Shown piece after piece: positions 9,501 through 16,967 of a DNA stretch of 64,000 nt. The stretch is from Chloroflexota bacterium (GTDB lineage: Bacteria; Chloroflexota; UBA11872). Each line of letters opens with the position of its first letter. Position 1 is the first letter of the stretch. The stretch is taken from positions 62,001 to 126,000 of the forward strand of contig JAPOYR010000009.1 of assembly GCA_026706485.1 (NCBI GenBank). Direction: 5' to 3'. Made by a program: the position numbers and the translations under genes. The notes below the pieces were generated by a model. The model was not told the origin of the DNA. It worked only from the letters and a program-made list of their open reading frames with translations, and did no database searches.

Positions 9501-12500
9501 CGGACACGTGCACACGTGCGGCGTGCGCGGGGACGGCGCGGCGGTCTGCTGGGGCGAAAACGAGGACGGCCAGGCCTCACCCCCCGAAGGAGCGCAATTC
9601 GTATCGATCAGCAGCGGCGCCAACCACACCTGCGCCCTGAACGCCGATGGCAGCCCGTTCTGCTGGGGTGATGAGGACGACGCCGTAGCGCGCGCGCCGA
9701 CCGTCGACCAGTACGACTCGATCGCCAGCGCCGCGCGCTACGCCTGCGGCCTGCGGCCGGACGGCACGCTGAATTGCTGGGGCGAGGGCGCGTTGGGAGC
9801 TCCACCGGGCGTCACGCTCTCGGCCGTCAGCTTGGGGTATGTGCACAACTGCGGCCTGCGCCAGGACGGACGACCCGTCTGCTGGGGCGATGGCTACGAA
9901 ACCCCGGTGGCCTCGGCGGGGCGCTCCACCTACGAGATCATCAGCGAGCAGCGGGTTCGCGCGGTCAGCGGCGGCTACGGACACACCTGCGCCCTGCGCG
10001 AGGATGGCCGCCCGGTGTGCTGGACGCTCACCAACGGCTATCCCAACCTCAGCGGCGAGCTCTCGGTGCCCTATGGCGAGCAGTTCACCACCCTCAGTAG
10101 CGGCGGCGGACACACCTGCGCCTTGCGGGACGACGGCACCGTCGTGTGCTGGGGCTCTGACCATGCCGGAGAGTCCACGCCGCCGGCGGGCGACCGCTTC
10201 ACCGCGGTGAGCAGCGGATTCGGGTTCACCTGTGGCCTGCGCCAGGACGGCGTCGCCGTCTGCTGGGGGAGCGATGAGGATGGCCAGTCGTCGCCTCCCG
10301 AAGGCGAGCGATACATCGCCATCAGTAGCGGGATGGGCCTCTACAAGGCGCACACCTGTGCCCTGCGCGAGGACGGGTCCGCCGTCTGCTGGGGCGCCAA
10401 CGACGAAGGGCAGGCTTCGCCGCCGGCCGACGAACGCTTCATGGACATCGCCAGCGGCGCCGTACACACCTGTGGTCTGCGCTTGGACGGCACCGCCGTC
10501 TGTTGGGGTTTCGACTGGGACCGCCAGGCCTCGCCGCCGGCGGGACTCACCTTCACCGCCATCACCGCCGGTCGCGCTCACACCTGCGCCATCCGCGCCG
10601 ACGACAAGACCGCCGTTTGCTGGGGATCGAGCCACGACTTCCTCTACGACTATCAGGGTCAGGCCAGGCCGCCCTATGGAGAGACCTTTTCCGCCATCAG
10701 CGCCGGCCAGGACCAGACCTGCGGCGTGCGGGCGACGGACTCGACCCTGATCTGCTGGGGCGAGGGACCGGGCCACCGATCCGGCTATCCCAAGGAGAAA
10801 CCCTTCGACGACGTTAGCGGCGAATCGTTGGCGTCGATCAGCGCCGGCAACGGCCACATCTGCGGCCTGCGTAACGATGGAACGGCCGTTTGCTGGGGTG
10901 ACAACGAGATTGGTGAGGCCAACCCGCCGCCGGAGACATTTAGCGCCATCAGCGCCGGGGGCGACCACACGTGCGCCCTGCGGGCCTCCGATGGCGAGGC
11001 TATCTGCTGGGGCAGCAACCGTACACCCGAAGGCAAGTTCGCCGGCTATCGCAATCAGGCGCTGCCGCCTCGCGGCGAATCATTCGTCGCCATTGCCAGC
11101 GGTTCATTGCACACCTGCGCCCTCAAGGCCGACGGCCAGGTCGTCTGCTGGGGCGGTTGGTTCGACGATGACGACGCGGAGCCGCCGGCCGGTGAGCGAT
11201 TCACGACCATTGCCAGCGGCGGCGAAAGCACCTGTGCGCTGCGTCAGGACGGCTCGGCGATGTGCTGGAGTGTGGGCTACCGGCTTTGGGAATCGACGCC
11301 GGCGCACGAGCGCTTCGTGGCGCTGGGAATGGGCCAGTCGCACGCGTGCGGCATCCGCGGCGACGGCTCGACGGTGTGCTGGGGCGGCTCCCGACGAGGC
11401 CAATCGATCGCGCCGGACCATGAGCGGCTGGTCGCGGTGACCGGCGGCCACTCCCACACCTGCGGACTGCGGCCCGACGGCACGGCCGTGTGCTGGGGCA
11501 TCAACTACGAACCGTCGTACGGCGCCTGGTACGGCCAGGCGCATCCGCCGCGCGGCGAGCAGTTCACGGCAATCAGCGCCGCCGCCCATTTCACCTGCGC
11601 GTTGCGCCAGGACGGCTCACCCCACTGCTGGGGCGAGGGCTACGACACTCCCGAACCGGAGCGCACGACCTATGCGGACATCGCCAACGAGACCTTCGTG
11701 GCCGTCGACGCCGGCTGGGACTACACCTGCGGCCTGCGTCCGGACGGAACCACGGTTTGCTGGGGCAATCAGCTGCCGGACCCGGAGCAATCGGGGCGCT
11801 GGGGCGACTATGCGCGCGAATGGCCGCCGGAAGGCGAGCGATTCACTGCCATCAGCACCGGCACGTCGTTCACCTGCGGTCTGCGAGCGGACGGCGCCGC
11901 GATTTGCTGGGGCGAAAATACGAACGGCGCGGCCTTCCCCCCGCGGGATGAGACGTTCGTCGCCATCACCTGTGGCAACTCCGACTCGTGCGGCCTGCGG
12001 AGCGACGGGACCGTCGTGTGCTCGGGCTTCGTCAACAGCGTTCGCGGTGGACACTATTTGCCGGCAGAGCTTCAGGGCGAGCGGTTTAATGCAATCAGCT
12101 ACGGCGACTTCCATGTCTGCGCGCTTCGCGCGGACGGATCGCCGGTCTGTTGGGGGAGCAACCGGAACGGTGAGGCGGCGCCACCCGAGGGCGAGCGGTT
12201 CGCGGCAATCAGCGGCGGCTCCAGCCACACCTGCGCCCTGCGAGCCGATGGCTCGCCGGTCTGTTGGGGGAAGGACGACTACGGCCAGGCGGCGCCGCCC
12301 GAGGGCGAACGCTTCACCGCGATCAGCAGCGGCGCGAGCCACACCTGCGCCCTGCGGGCAGACGGCGCCGCCGTCTGCTGGGGCGCGGCGCTGGGCGACA
12401 CCTACGTTCTGTCCGGACGCACCTACGAAGTCGGCTTTGGCCAGGCGGCGCCGCCAGCTGATGAGCGATTCGCTTCCATCAGCAGTGGCGCGAGCCACAC

Positions 12501-12564
12501 CTGCGGCCTGCGATTCGACGGAAAGGTCGTCTGCTGGGGCCAGGGGTACACGGACGCCGGCTAG
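6514..12564 (+). CDS. Giant secreted RCC1-type repeat protein (42 repeats, 6 x 7)
   Basis: A protein of about 2016 residues. The N-terminus is Arg-rich and followed by a hydrophobic stretch (IAALFAVALVVAVAAAAAP), a probable signal peptide. Next comes a domain of roughly 240 residues with phrases such as LGYPISQRWVSGPFTLQAF, which I cannot assign. From 7390 to the end there are 42 RCC1-like repeats of about 38 residues, pattern FxAISSGxxHTCxLRxDGxxVCWGxDxxGQxxPPxGE. Nearly all carry two Cys, suggesting intra-repeat disulfides outside the cell. Every seventh repeat (7, 14, 21, 28, 35) ends in a long atypical linker without the PPxGE turn, and repeat 42 ends the protein. It therefore reads as six seven-bladed propellers starting at 7390, 8293, 9142, 9955, 10828 and 11695. 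The ATG at 6514 is preferred over the in-frame GTG at 6442 because it gives a more normal signal peptide. Function unknown, probably extracellular binding. Confidence 0.88.
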   Translation: MGQKGMQARNLARGRRRLPGIAALFAVALVVAVAAAAAPTFRSPAAALDCEGVGLDDGCLFTITGGDTIDPNDGFAVTNGGGVPLWDFVRDRDLQALGYPISQRWVSGPFTLQAFQKAILQWDPGKSRMNYYNTLDVLANRYPEVELPNVPSHQVLEADRGANFATITRNHLALLDQNAAIKERFLGEPDWLNLYGLPIRYEEREVNGNPQGLQLLRAQRTVFVIWNVPAPGTTVGRVNLQNVPDKVKRLSNVIIPDAAKAPVARHEVAGLPVFTLTPPSAAQSQQTTAGARFIAISSGDYHSCALRADGEPVCWGVQDGAQRPGFGQVGFGQSNPPEGERFAAIDSGGQHTCALRQDGTAVCWGRDNWGQASPPDGERFVSISSGSYHTCGLRADGRAVCWGSDQSGESTPPEGERFTVVSSGSGHTCGLRADGIPVCWGPEPYWDGHTGWEAPPEVPLLVVDSAYGYTCGIELDGSPICWGARSDVVYSGQYPRGYQRLTAISGREMAGQGGCGLWTNGTAVCWGWVDPPPERQKFSAISSGREHTCGIRRDDGALVCWGSDEYGESSPPGGEHFQGPEEFPPKPTGPDVPLKSISSGGVHVCGLDASGTAWCWGDDGYGRSSPPVGQKFASVSSGWAHTCGVRLDGAIACWGEDDFGQAAPPAGGGFVAVSSGSNHTCALRSDGAAVCWGSDRVDQTSVPEGERFTAISSGWSHTCGLRADGTAVCWGSDLFGRGSPPAGETFTAISGSWVHTCGLRPDGTAVCWGDNDEGQASPPAGERLVSISANASHTCGLRADGTPVCWGAIQYFFGYAQDAGQASPPPGERFVAISSGFRFTCGLRADGSHRCWRFGPGTEIPEGLSTRGFEAVSGQVLTSISNGHRFTCALDPSGAPVCWGMDDYGQASPPANERFVALSSGERHVCALRSNGTPVCWGDPSSGRTAPPSGESFTTLSSGFAHTCALRADGTPVCWGWNGQGQASPPDGEQLVAISSGHVHTCGVRGDGAAVCWGENEDGQASPPEGAQFVSISSGANHTCALNADGSPFCWGDEDDAVARAPTVDQYDSIASAARYACGLRPDGTLNCWGEGALGAPPGVTLSAVSLGYVHNCGLRQDGRPVCWGDGYETPVASAGRSTYEIISEQRVRAVSGGYGHTCALREDGRPVCWTLTNGYPNLSGELSVPYGEQFTTLSSGGGHTCALRDDGTVVCWGSDHAGESTPPAGDRFTAVSSGFGFTCGLRQDGVAVCWGSDEDGQSSPPEGERYIAISSGMGLYKAHTCALREDGSAVCWGANDEGQASPPADERFMDIASGAVHTCGLRLDGTAVCWGFDWDRQASPPAGLTFTAITAGRAHTCAIRADDKTAVCWGSSHDFLYDYQGQARPPYGETFSAISAGQDQTCGVRATDSTLICWGEGPGHRSGYPKEKPFDDVSGESLASISAGNGHICGLRNDGTAVCWGDNEIGEANPPPETFSAISAGGDHTCALRASDGEAICWGSNRTPEGKFAGYRNQALPPRGESFVAIASGSLHTCALKADGQVVCWGGWFDDDDAEPPAGERFTTIASGGESTCALRQDGSAMCWSVGYRLWESTPAHERFVALGMGQSHACGIRGDGSTVCWGGSRRGQSIAPDHERLVAVTGGHSHTCGLRPDGTAVCWGINYEPSYGAWYGQAHPPRGEQFTAISAAAHFTCALRQDGSPHCWGEGYDTPEPERTTYADIANETFVAVDAGWDYTCGLRPDGTTVCWGNQLPDPEQSGRWGDYAREWPPEGERFTAISTGTSFTCGLRADGAAICWGENTNGAAFPPRDETFVAITCGNSDSCGLRSDGTVVCSGFVNSVRGGHYLPAELQGERFNAISYGDFHVCALRADGSPVCWGSNRNGEAAPPEGERFAAISGGSSHTCALRADGSPVCWGKDDYGQAAPPEGERFTAISSGASHTCALRADGAAVCWGAALGDTYVLSGRTYEVGFGQAAPPADERFASISSGASHTCGLRFDGKVVCWGQGYTDAG

Positions 12565-12671
12565 ATATTTCCGGCGTCCCGCTCGGATCTCGCGCGATGC
12601 CCTTTACCATCGAAAAGGGCTCGCCCGACCGAGTGGTCGTGCCTGAAGAGGCTTCGGCAGAATCCGCACCC

Positions 12672-13511
12672 ATGCTCGACGAACATCGAAACACCAACCG
12701 CGCCAACTGGGACTCGCGCGTTCCCGCGCACCTGGCTTCGGAGTTCTACGGCGTCGAGGACTTCGTCGCGGGCGCTCGGACGCTCACCCAGGCGGTGGAC
12801 TTCGATCGCGCCCACCTCGGCGAGGTCCGGGGGCAATCCCTGCTCCACCTGCAGTGCCACATCGGCCTCGACACGCTGTCGTGGGCGCGGCTTGGCGCCA
12901 CGGTCACCGGCATCGACTTCTCCGAGCGCTCGATCGAGGCGGCGCGCGATATTGGCCGCCGCAGCGGCGTCCCGGGTCGATTCGTCCTGGCCGACGTCCA
13001 CGAGGCGCCCCAGGTCCTCCCCGAGACGTTCGACATCGTCTATGCCAGCGAGGGCGTGCTTTGCTGGCTGCCCTCGGTGACGGCCTGGGCGCGCGTCGTC
13101 CGACGGTTCACGCGTCCCGGCGGGACCTTCTACATCCGCGATGGGCATCCCCTCGCGCACGCGCTCGACGACGAGCGCTCCGACGGGCGGCTGGTGATCA
13201 CGCAGCCGTACTTCGAGGGTGACGCCATCCGCTACGACGAGCCCGGCACCTACACCGGGGACGATGCCGAGATTAGGGACACCACGACCTACGAGTGGAA
13301 CCACAGCCTGGGTGAGATCGTCAGCGCGATTGCCGCTCAGGGCTTCCGCATCGAGTCGCTGAAGGAATATCCGTTCGCCGGCTACCAGGCGCTGCCCGAA
13401 ATGGTCCAGGGCGACGACGGCTGGTGGCGGCTGCTGGACCGACCCGAACGGCTGCCGTCGCTCTTCGGACTGAAGGCCACGCTGCCGCCCGACGCCGAGC
13501 CGGCGCAGTGA
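12672..13511 (+). CDS. SAM-dependent class I methyltransferase
   Basis: A 279-residue Rossmann-fold methyltransferase. Motif I is represented by LLHLQCHIGLDTLSWARLG, the acidic end of strand beta-2 by VTGIDFSERSIEAAR, and motif IV by FDIVYASEGVLCWL. The SAM-binding Asp of VTGID and the post-I pattern fit the Methyltransf_11/25 group. The substrate is not evident. The chosen ATG at 12672 begins MLDEHRNTNRANWDSRVPAHL, where the NRANWDxRxxxH leader is typical for this subgroup. An in-frame ATG at 12597 would add 25 unstructured residues. It stands alone, about 107 bases after the RCC1 gene. Confidence 0.82.
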   Translation: MLDEHRNTNRANWDSRVPAHLASEFYGVEDFVAGARTLTQAVDFDRAHLGEVRGQSLLHLQCHIGLDTLSWARLGATVTGIDFSERSIEAARDIGRRSGVPGRFVLADVHEAPQVLPETFDIVYASEGVLCWLPSVTAWARVVRRFTRPGGTFYIRDGHPLAHALDDERSDGRLVITQPYFEGDAIRYDEPGTYTGDDAEIRDTTTYEWNHSLGEIVSAIAAQGFRIESLKEYPFAGYQALPEMVQGDDGWWRLLDRPERLPSLFGLKATLPPDAEPAQ

Positions 13512-13803
13512 CGGGAGGTGAGGCGGGCGCGTGGCGCGCGTCGAATTGCCATCCCAGGCGCAGTGATCTGTCATTCCGAGCGCAGCGAGGAATCTAAGGG
13601 GTCAAAAGGAGGCGCCGTGTCGTTAGGATTCCTCATGCCGCTCGGACGGTCGGCTTGGTCCACAGGAATCCCGTTGGAGACCCGTGCATGACCCCTCCAA
13701 CGGAGCTTGGAAAGCAGGTCCGGTTCCCTCTCCCTGGAAGGGTTAGGGTGAGGGTGCTTTAGAGGCTTGGGCGTGGGAGACCGACTTATTTGAAAGATCG
13801 CCA
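13512..13803. repeat. Intergenic region with two short palindromic repeats
   Basis: At 13571-13595 lies a TCATTCCGAGCGCAGCGAGG-type element, also seen at about 15940-15966 (inverted), 18941-18970 and 19001-19030. At 13725-13757 lies a CCCTCTCCC...AGGGTGAGGG-type element, also seen near 14180, 14265, 14370, 16079, 19123 and 63736. Both are short imperfect inverted repeats of a kind scattered between genes in many bacterial genomes. No gene was recognised in this gap. Confidence 0.7.
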
Positions 13804-14826
13804 TTGACTGAACCCGCCGACCTTCTCGATCTGCACCTCGCCGCCCTGTTCACCCAGGACGAGCAGGGAAACCTCGTCGCCACCAACGACCCCGAACCCG
13901 ACCAGGTCGCGGCTCCCCGCCTCTACCTCGGTCGAAGCACCGAACGCTGCGTGCTCCGCTTCCGACGCGGCATGGACGAATCAACCCGAGCCGTCCTGCG
14001 CAACCTGGCGGCCCCGGACTTGACCTCAAACGATCCCAACCGCGAACCGGTCAATCGCGCGGCAATCGAAGCGCTGCTCGCCGCCGAGCAACCGATCCAG
14101 AACATCTACTTCGGCCCGGCATTCAGGTTCCCAGATGTCGAATCAGCTGCGAATACCCTCCGTCATTCCGGTTCAGCCCCCTCCACCTGGAAGGGAGAGG
14201 GCTGGGGAGGGGGTCAGGGCGATGGTGATCCGACTTCTGGCGGGCGGAGGGTGGGCCCGGTCCCCTCTCCCTTGGTGGGAGCGGGTAAGGGTAATCCGGG
14301 CGCCGGGAGTGGATTGCCGACCACCTACGCAAAGGCCCCCGGAAGCCGCAGGTCGGGCGATATCCCCTCTCCCTTGACGGGAGAGGGCCAGGGTGAGGGT
14401 GATCCGGGCAAGGGCAGTGAGCCTCCGGCCAACCACGCAAGAGTCCTCGAAGGCGGAAGTCTTGGGCCGCCCGACCTCATCGAGATCACCCCCTGCACCA
14501 CCAACCGGCTCAGCCCCGAATTCGCCTGGCTGGCCGACGAGCTGACGGTCCGCGACCCCGTCATGGCCGTGGTCGTCGACGGCATGGCGGTATCGGTCTG
14601 CTTCAGCGCCCGCTCGACCTCCGCCGCGTCCGAGGCCGGCGTCGAGACCCTCCCCGGGCACCGCGGCCGCCGCTACGCCGGAGCCGTCACGGCAGCCTGG
14701 GCGGACGCGGTGCGACGCCAGGGCCGCATCCCCCTCTACAGCACCTCGTGGCCCAACAAAGCCTCACGCCGCGTCGCCGCCCGCCTGGGCCTCATCCAAT
14801 ACGCCACCGACTTCCACATCACGTAG
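13804..14826 (+). CDS. GNAT-family acetyltransferase with in-frame repeat insertion
   Basis: A 340-residue open frame. Residues 1 to about 114 and about 222-340 look like one GNAT protein. The C-terminal part has an acetyl-CoA-binding loop (LPGHRGRRYAG), a central helix (VTAAWADAVRRQGRIPLYSTSW) and the late SRRVAARLGL segment typical of the FR47/GNAT fold. Between them (about 14146-14478) the translation becomes Gly/Pro/Ser-rich and consists of three or more copies of the CCCTCTCCC...GAGGG element that otherwise occupies intergenic gaps. The insertion keeps the frame open. Whether the protein is functional, with a disordered loop, or is a pseudogene held open by chance cannot be told from sequence. 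Start: TTG at 13804 (TTGACTGAACCC), so the exact start is uncertain. Confidence 0.7.
   Translation: MTEPADLLDLHLAALFTQDEQGNLVATNDPEPDQVAAPRLYLGRSTERCVLRFRRGMDESTRAVLRNLAAPDLTSNDPNREPVNRAAIEALLAAEQPIQNIYFGPAFRFPDVESAANTLRHSGSAPSTWKGEGWGGGQGDGDPTSGGRRVGPVPSPLVGAGKGNPGAGSGLPTTYAKAPGSRRSGDIPSPLTGEGQGEGDPGKGSEPPANHARVLEGGSLGPPDLIEITPCTTNRLSPEFAWLADELTVRDPVMAVVVDGMAVSVCFSARSTSAASEAGVETLPGHRGRRYAGAVTAAWADAVRRQGRIPLYSTSWPNKASRRVAARLGLIQYATDFHIT
14151..14457. repeat. Cluster of palindromic repeats inside the GNAT gene
   Basis: At least three imperfect copies of the CCCTCTCCC/GGGAGAGGG-type element lie at about 14180-14215, 14265-14300 and 14368-14402. They are separated by further repeated fragments: GCCGACCACCTACGCAA at about 14317 resembles GGCCAACCACGCAAG at about 14427. 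The arrangement suggests stepwise amplification of a repeat-plus-spacer unit of roughly 100 bases. Confidence 0.7.
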
Positions 14827-15173
14827 GCGCTGCAGTCTTCCCTTCCCCCTTCGAGGAGACCCTGGCGTAACCCTCCGTCATTCCCGCGGAGGCGGGAATC
14901 CACCCTTCGTTGAACCTGGGCGCGGGCGGGATGCGGACGGTCATCTCCAAGCCCGGCTGAATTCCGCAAGGTCAACGTCGAGGGGCAAGGTGAGGATGGA
15001 GGTCAATTCGTCAGGTGCGTCACCCCGCCGTCACTCCGGCGTCCGACGCCCTCCCCCGTGGGGAGTGGGAACCGGACCCGGCGGTGGGCCGCCGTGCTCG
15101 ACGCGGGCGGGCACAAGGCCCGTCCCTACATGGCCATGTCGCCGCACGCCCTGCCGCTGTGCGGGGTGTGCTG
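14827..15173. other. Convergent intergenic region, repeats only
   Basis: No gene recognised. Positions 14875-14983 carry the second full copy of the repeat found at 6235-6350 (TTCCCGCGGAGGCGGGAATC core, then CCACCCTTCGTTGAACCTGG). The rest is GC-rich and includes a GGCGGGCACAAGGCCCGTCC motif (about 15108-15127), which recurs at about 16015-16034. Confidence 0.6.
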
Positions 15174-15767
15174 TCACTCGCCGCCCACGGACTTCTCCAT
15201 GCGATGCACGGCAGTTGATCCCGCCACCAGCCGGACCAGGAAGCCGTCCCAGGTTTTGGTGGTGGTGTAGCCGAGCCGCTGGTAGAGGCGGATGGCGCCT
15301 TCGTTTTCGGTGATTACGCCCAGCGACATGGTGTGCTTGCCAATGGTGCGGGCCTTTGCCTCGGCGGCTTGCATCAGGGCGGTGCCGACGCCCAGGCCGC
15401 GGAACGACGGATCGACGGCCAGGGCCTCCACGATGAACTCGTCGGGGCCAACGCCCTCGGACAGTAAGAGCAGGTTGCCCAGCATGCGGAACGCCCGCAC
15501 GGGCGTGAAGCGAAAGAACAAGGCAGTCAGGCTCAGGTGAAAGAACTCCCGGCTGCCCGACCTAAGGGTCAGGATGCCGGCGAAGTGTCCATCCACCGAG
15601 GCCGAGAAGCAGCTGGTCGTGTCGACCGAGTCGTGAAAGAGCCGGATCAGGTCGTCCGCGTCGCGGAAGCCCAGGCGAAACTTCTTGGCGAAGGCGTCGA
15701 AGGCCACCCGCAGGGCGTCGTCGACGAATTCCGTTTCGATGCCCTCGACGATCGCGACATTTCCCAC
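15174..15767 (-). CDS. GNAT-family N-acetyltransferase
   Basis: About 197 residues. The C-terminal half is a clear GNAT domain: motif D/A strand IVEALAVDPSFRGLGVG with the acetyl-CoA loop RGLGVGTAL, then SLGVITENEGAIRLYQRLGY, the usual motif B with the Asn-Ala-Tyr-type pattern. The substrate is unknown; this form resembles the RimI-like group. The frame stays open much further upstream, but that extension translates intergenic palindromic repeats (CHSERSEES) and is not real. I place the start at the GTG at 15767 (VGNVAIVEGIETEF). No convincing Shine-Dalgarno precedes it, so the start is uncertain. Confidence 0.8.
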   Translation of the reverse strand: MGNVAIVEGIETEFVDDALRVAFDAFAKKFRLGFRDADDLIRLFHDSVDTTSCFSASVDGHFAGILTLRSGSREFFHLSLTALFFRFTPVRAFRMLGNLLLLSEGVGPDEFIVEALAVDPSFRGLGVGTALMQAAEAKARTIGKHTMSLGVITENEGAIRLYQRLGYTTTKTWDGFLVRLVAGSTAVHRMEKSVGGE

Positions 15768-16140
15768 GGCTGTTGTGTTTGCGCTCGACGGTTCTCGCAG
15801 CGTCCGTAGCGTAGGGCACCGGGCTGGGAGGTGATCCGGCCGGTGCACGTTGGGCTTCGCTCGTGCTGGTGGCCCACGCTGCGCGCAGCGTGGGCCACCG
15901 GGAAGGCGGTGGGCTGTGGGGCGGAGGTTGCGAACTCTAGATTCCTCGCTGCGCTCGGAATGACAGACTTGGATGGTGGGTCGGGCCGCGCCGGCGGTCC
16001 GCCGAGCCGGAATCGGGCGGGCACAAGGCCCGTCCCTACACCGCCCCACCGCCGCGGGAATGACGGGCCAGTCCGGATCCCCTCACCCCAACCCTCTCCC
16101 ACAGTGGAGAGAGGGGGCCGGATCGGCGGGCGTGGCTGGC
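15768..16140. other. Intergenic region packed with palindromic repeats
   Basis: No gene recognised. In order it holds a 32-base perfect palindrome (15868-15899), an ATTCCTCGCTGCGCTCGGAA element (about 15941-15960), a GGCGGGCACAAGGCCCGTCC motif (about 16015-16034) and a CCCTCTCCC...GAGAGGGGG element (about 16079-16118). The repeats lie between two minus-strand genes, so some may act as transcript-end hairpins (inference). Confidence 0.65.
15868..15899. repeat. 32-base perfect palindrome
   Basis: The half-site GGTGGCCCACGCTGCG is followed at once by its exact reverse complement with no loop. Shorter relatives of the same core occur at about 19086-19107 and at 59803-59822 (CCATGCTGC, two bases, GCAGCATGG). 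It belongs to a dispersed family rather than being a gene-specific operator. Confidence 0.85.
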
Positions 16141-16959
16141 CTATGTATACAGCCCCACCAGCCCGTGGCGGGTGGCGTAGCGGTCGAGGCGGTTGAAGAT
16201 GGCGACGCCGCCGATGCCGGCGACGACGGCGGTGAGGCACAGGATCAAGATCTCGGCCCAGAGGGGGATCAGTGTGGGCGTTCCGAGCAGCGTGTGGCGC
16301 ATGGCATCCAGGGCGTAGGTGTGGGGCAGGCCGTAGCTCAGCCAGCGAATCTCGGCCGGCAGGACGGCGATCGGAAAGGCCGCGCCCGCGAGCAGGAAGG
16401 CGATGCTGTCGAATAGTCGCGGGACCTGCCACTGCCGGACCACCAGTGCCACGCTGCCCCAGGCCAGCCCCATGCCAGCGAATCCGACCAGGCTGAGCAG
16501 AATCACGGGAATGCTAAGGAGGCTCGCTGCCGGAAACCCGCCTGCGACCAGCAACACGGCGACCAGGACGGCGACCGCCAATACAAGCATGGTCGCCAGC
16601 TCAAACAGCGTCACGCCGGCAATCGGCACCCATCGCGCGACTCGAGTGGTACAGAGGTGCGGCAACACGCCAGTCTCATTCCCCCAGCGCAGATAGCTCT
16701 GGGTCCCCGTGGCTGCACTTTGGGCGACATGCAGCGCGAGCCACCCGACGGCGACGAACGCGACGACGTGCTCCCCGCCGCCGCTGGCCGCGAATCCCTC
16801 GCTGCCGAACGCCAGCTGCGCCAACAGCAGGGGGATGAGGAGCGTCGCCACGTTGACCAAGAGGGACAGCAAACGGACCTTGGCGCGTCCGATCTCCTGC
16901 CATCGGCATAGGAACGATGCCCACACCGCCAGCAGCGCGGGTCGAAATTCGTCCGTCAT
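16141..16959 (-). CDS. ABC-2 type transporter permease (second subunit)
   Basis: A 272-residue membrane protein with about six hydrophobic helices, fitting an ABC-2 (drug/polymer exporter) permease. The ABC-2 signature region appears as AFPIAVLPAEIRWLSYGLPHTYALDAMRHTLLG. In this family the helix before the last pair is preceded by a conserved P-x-x-x-x-LP...P pattern. The true start is the ATG at 16959 (MTDEFRPALLAVWASFLCRW), 8 bases after the stop of the preceding permease; the longer open frame upstream is a shadow of that gene. It probably pairs with the 16968-17819 permease and the 17806-18861 ATPase as one exporter. Cargo is unknown. Confidence 0.85.
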   Translation of the reverse strand: MTDEFRPALLAVWASFLCRWQEIGRAKVRLLSLLVNVATLLIPLLLAQLAFGSEGFAASGGGEHVVAFVAVGWLALHVAQSAATGTQSYLRWGNETGVLPHLCTTRVARWVPIAGVTLFELATMLVLAVAVLVAVLLVAGGFPAASLLSIPVILLSLVGFAGMGLAWGSVALVVRQWQVPRLFDSIAFLLAGAAFPIAVLPAEIRWLSYGLPHTYALDAMRHTLLGTPTLIPLWAEILILCLTAVVAGIGGVAIFNRLDRYATRHGLVGLYT

Positions 16960-16967
16960 GGGGCGCC

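Noticed and set aside
7390-12561. CRISPR-like regular DNA repeat
   Set aside because: The periodicity (~114 bases) is that of RCC1 protein repeats in one long frame, with codon-level divergence; no constant repeats with unique spacers.
15768-16049. N-terminal extension of the minus-strand acetyltransferase
   Set aside because: The extension translates intergenic palindromic repeats and has no similarity to GNAT N-termini.
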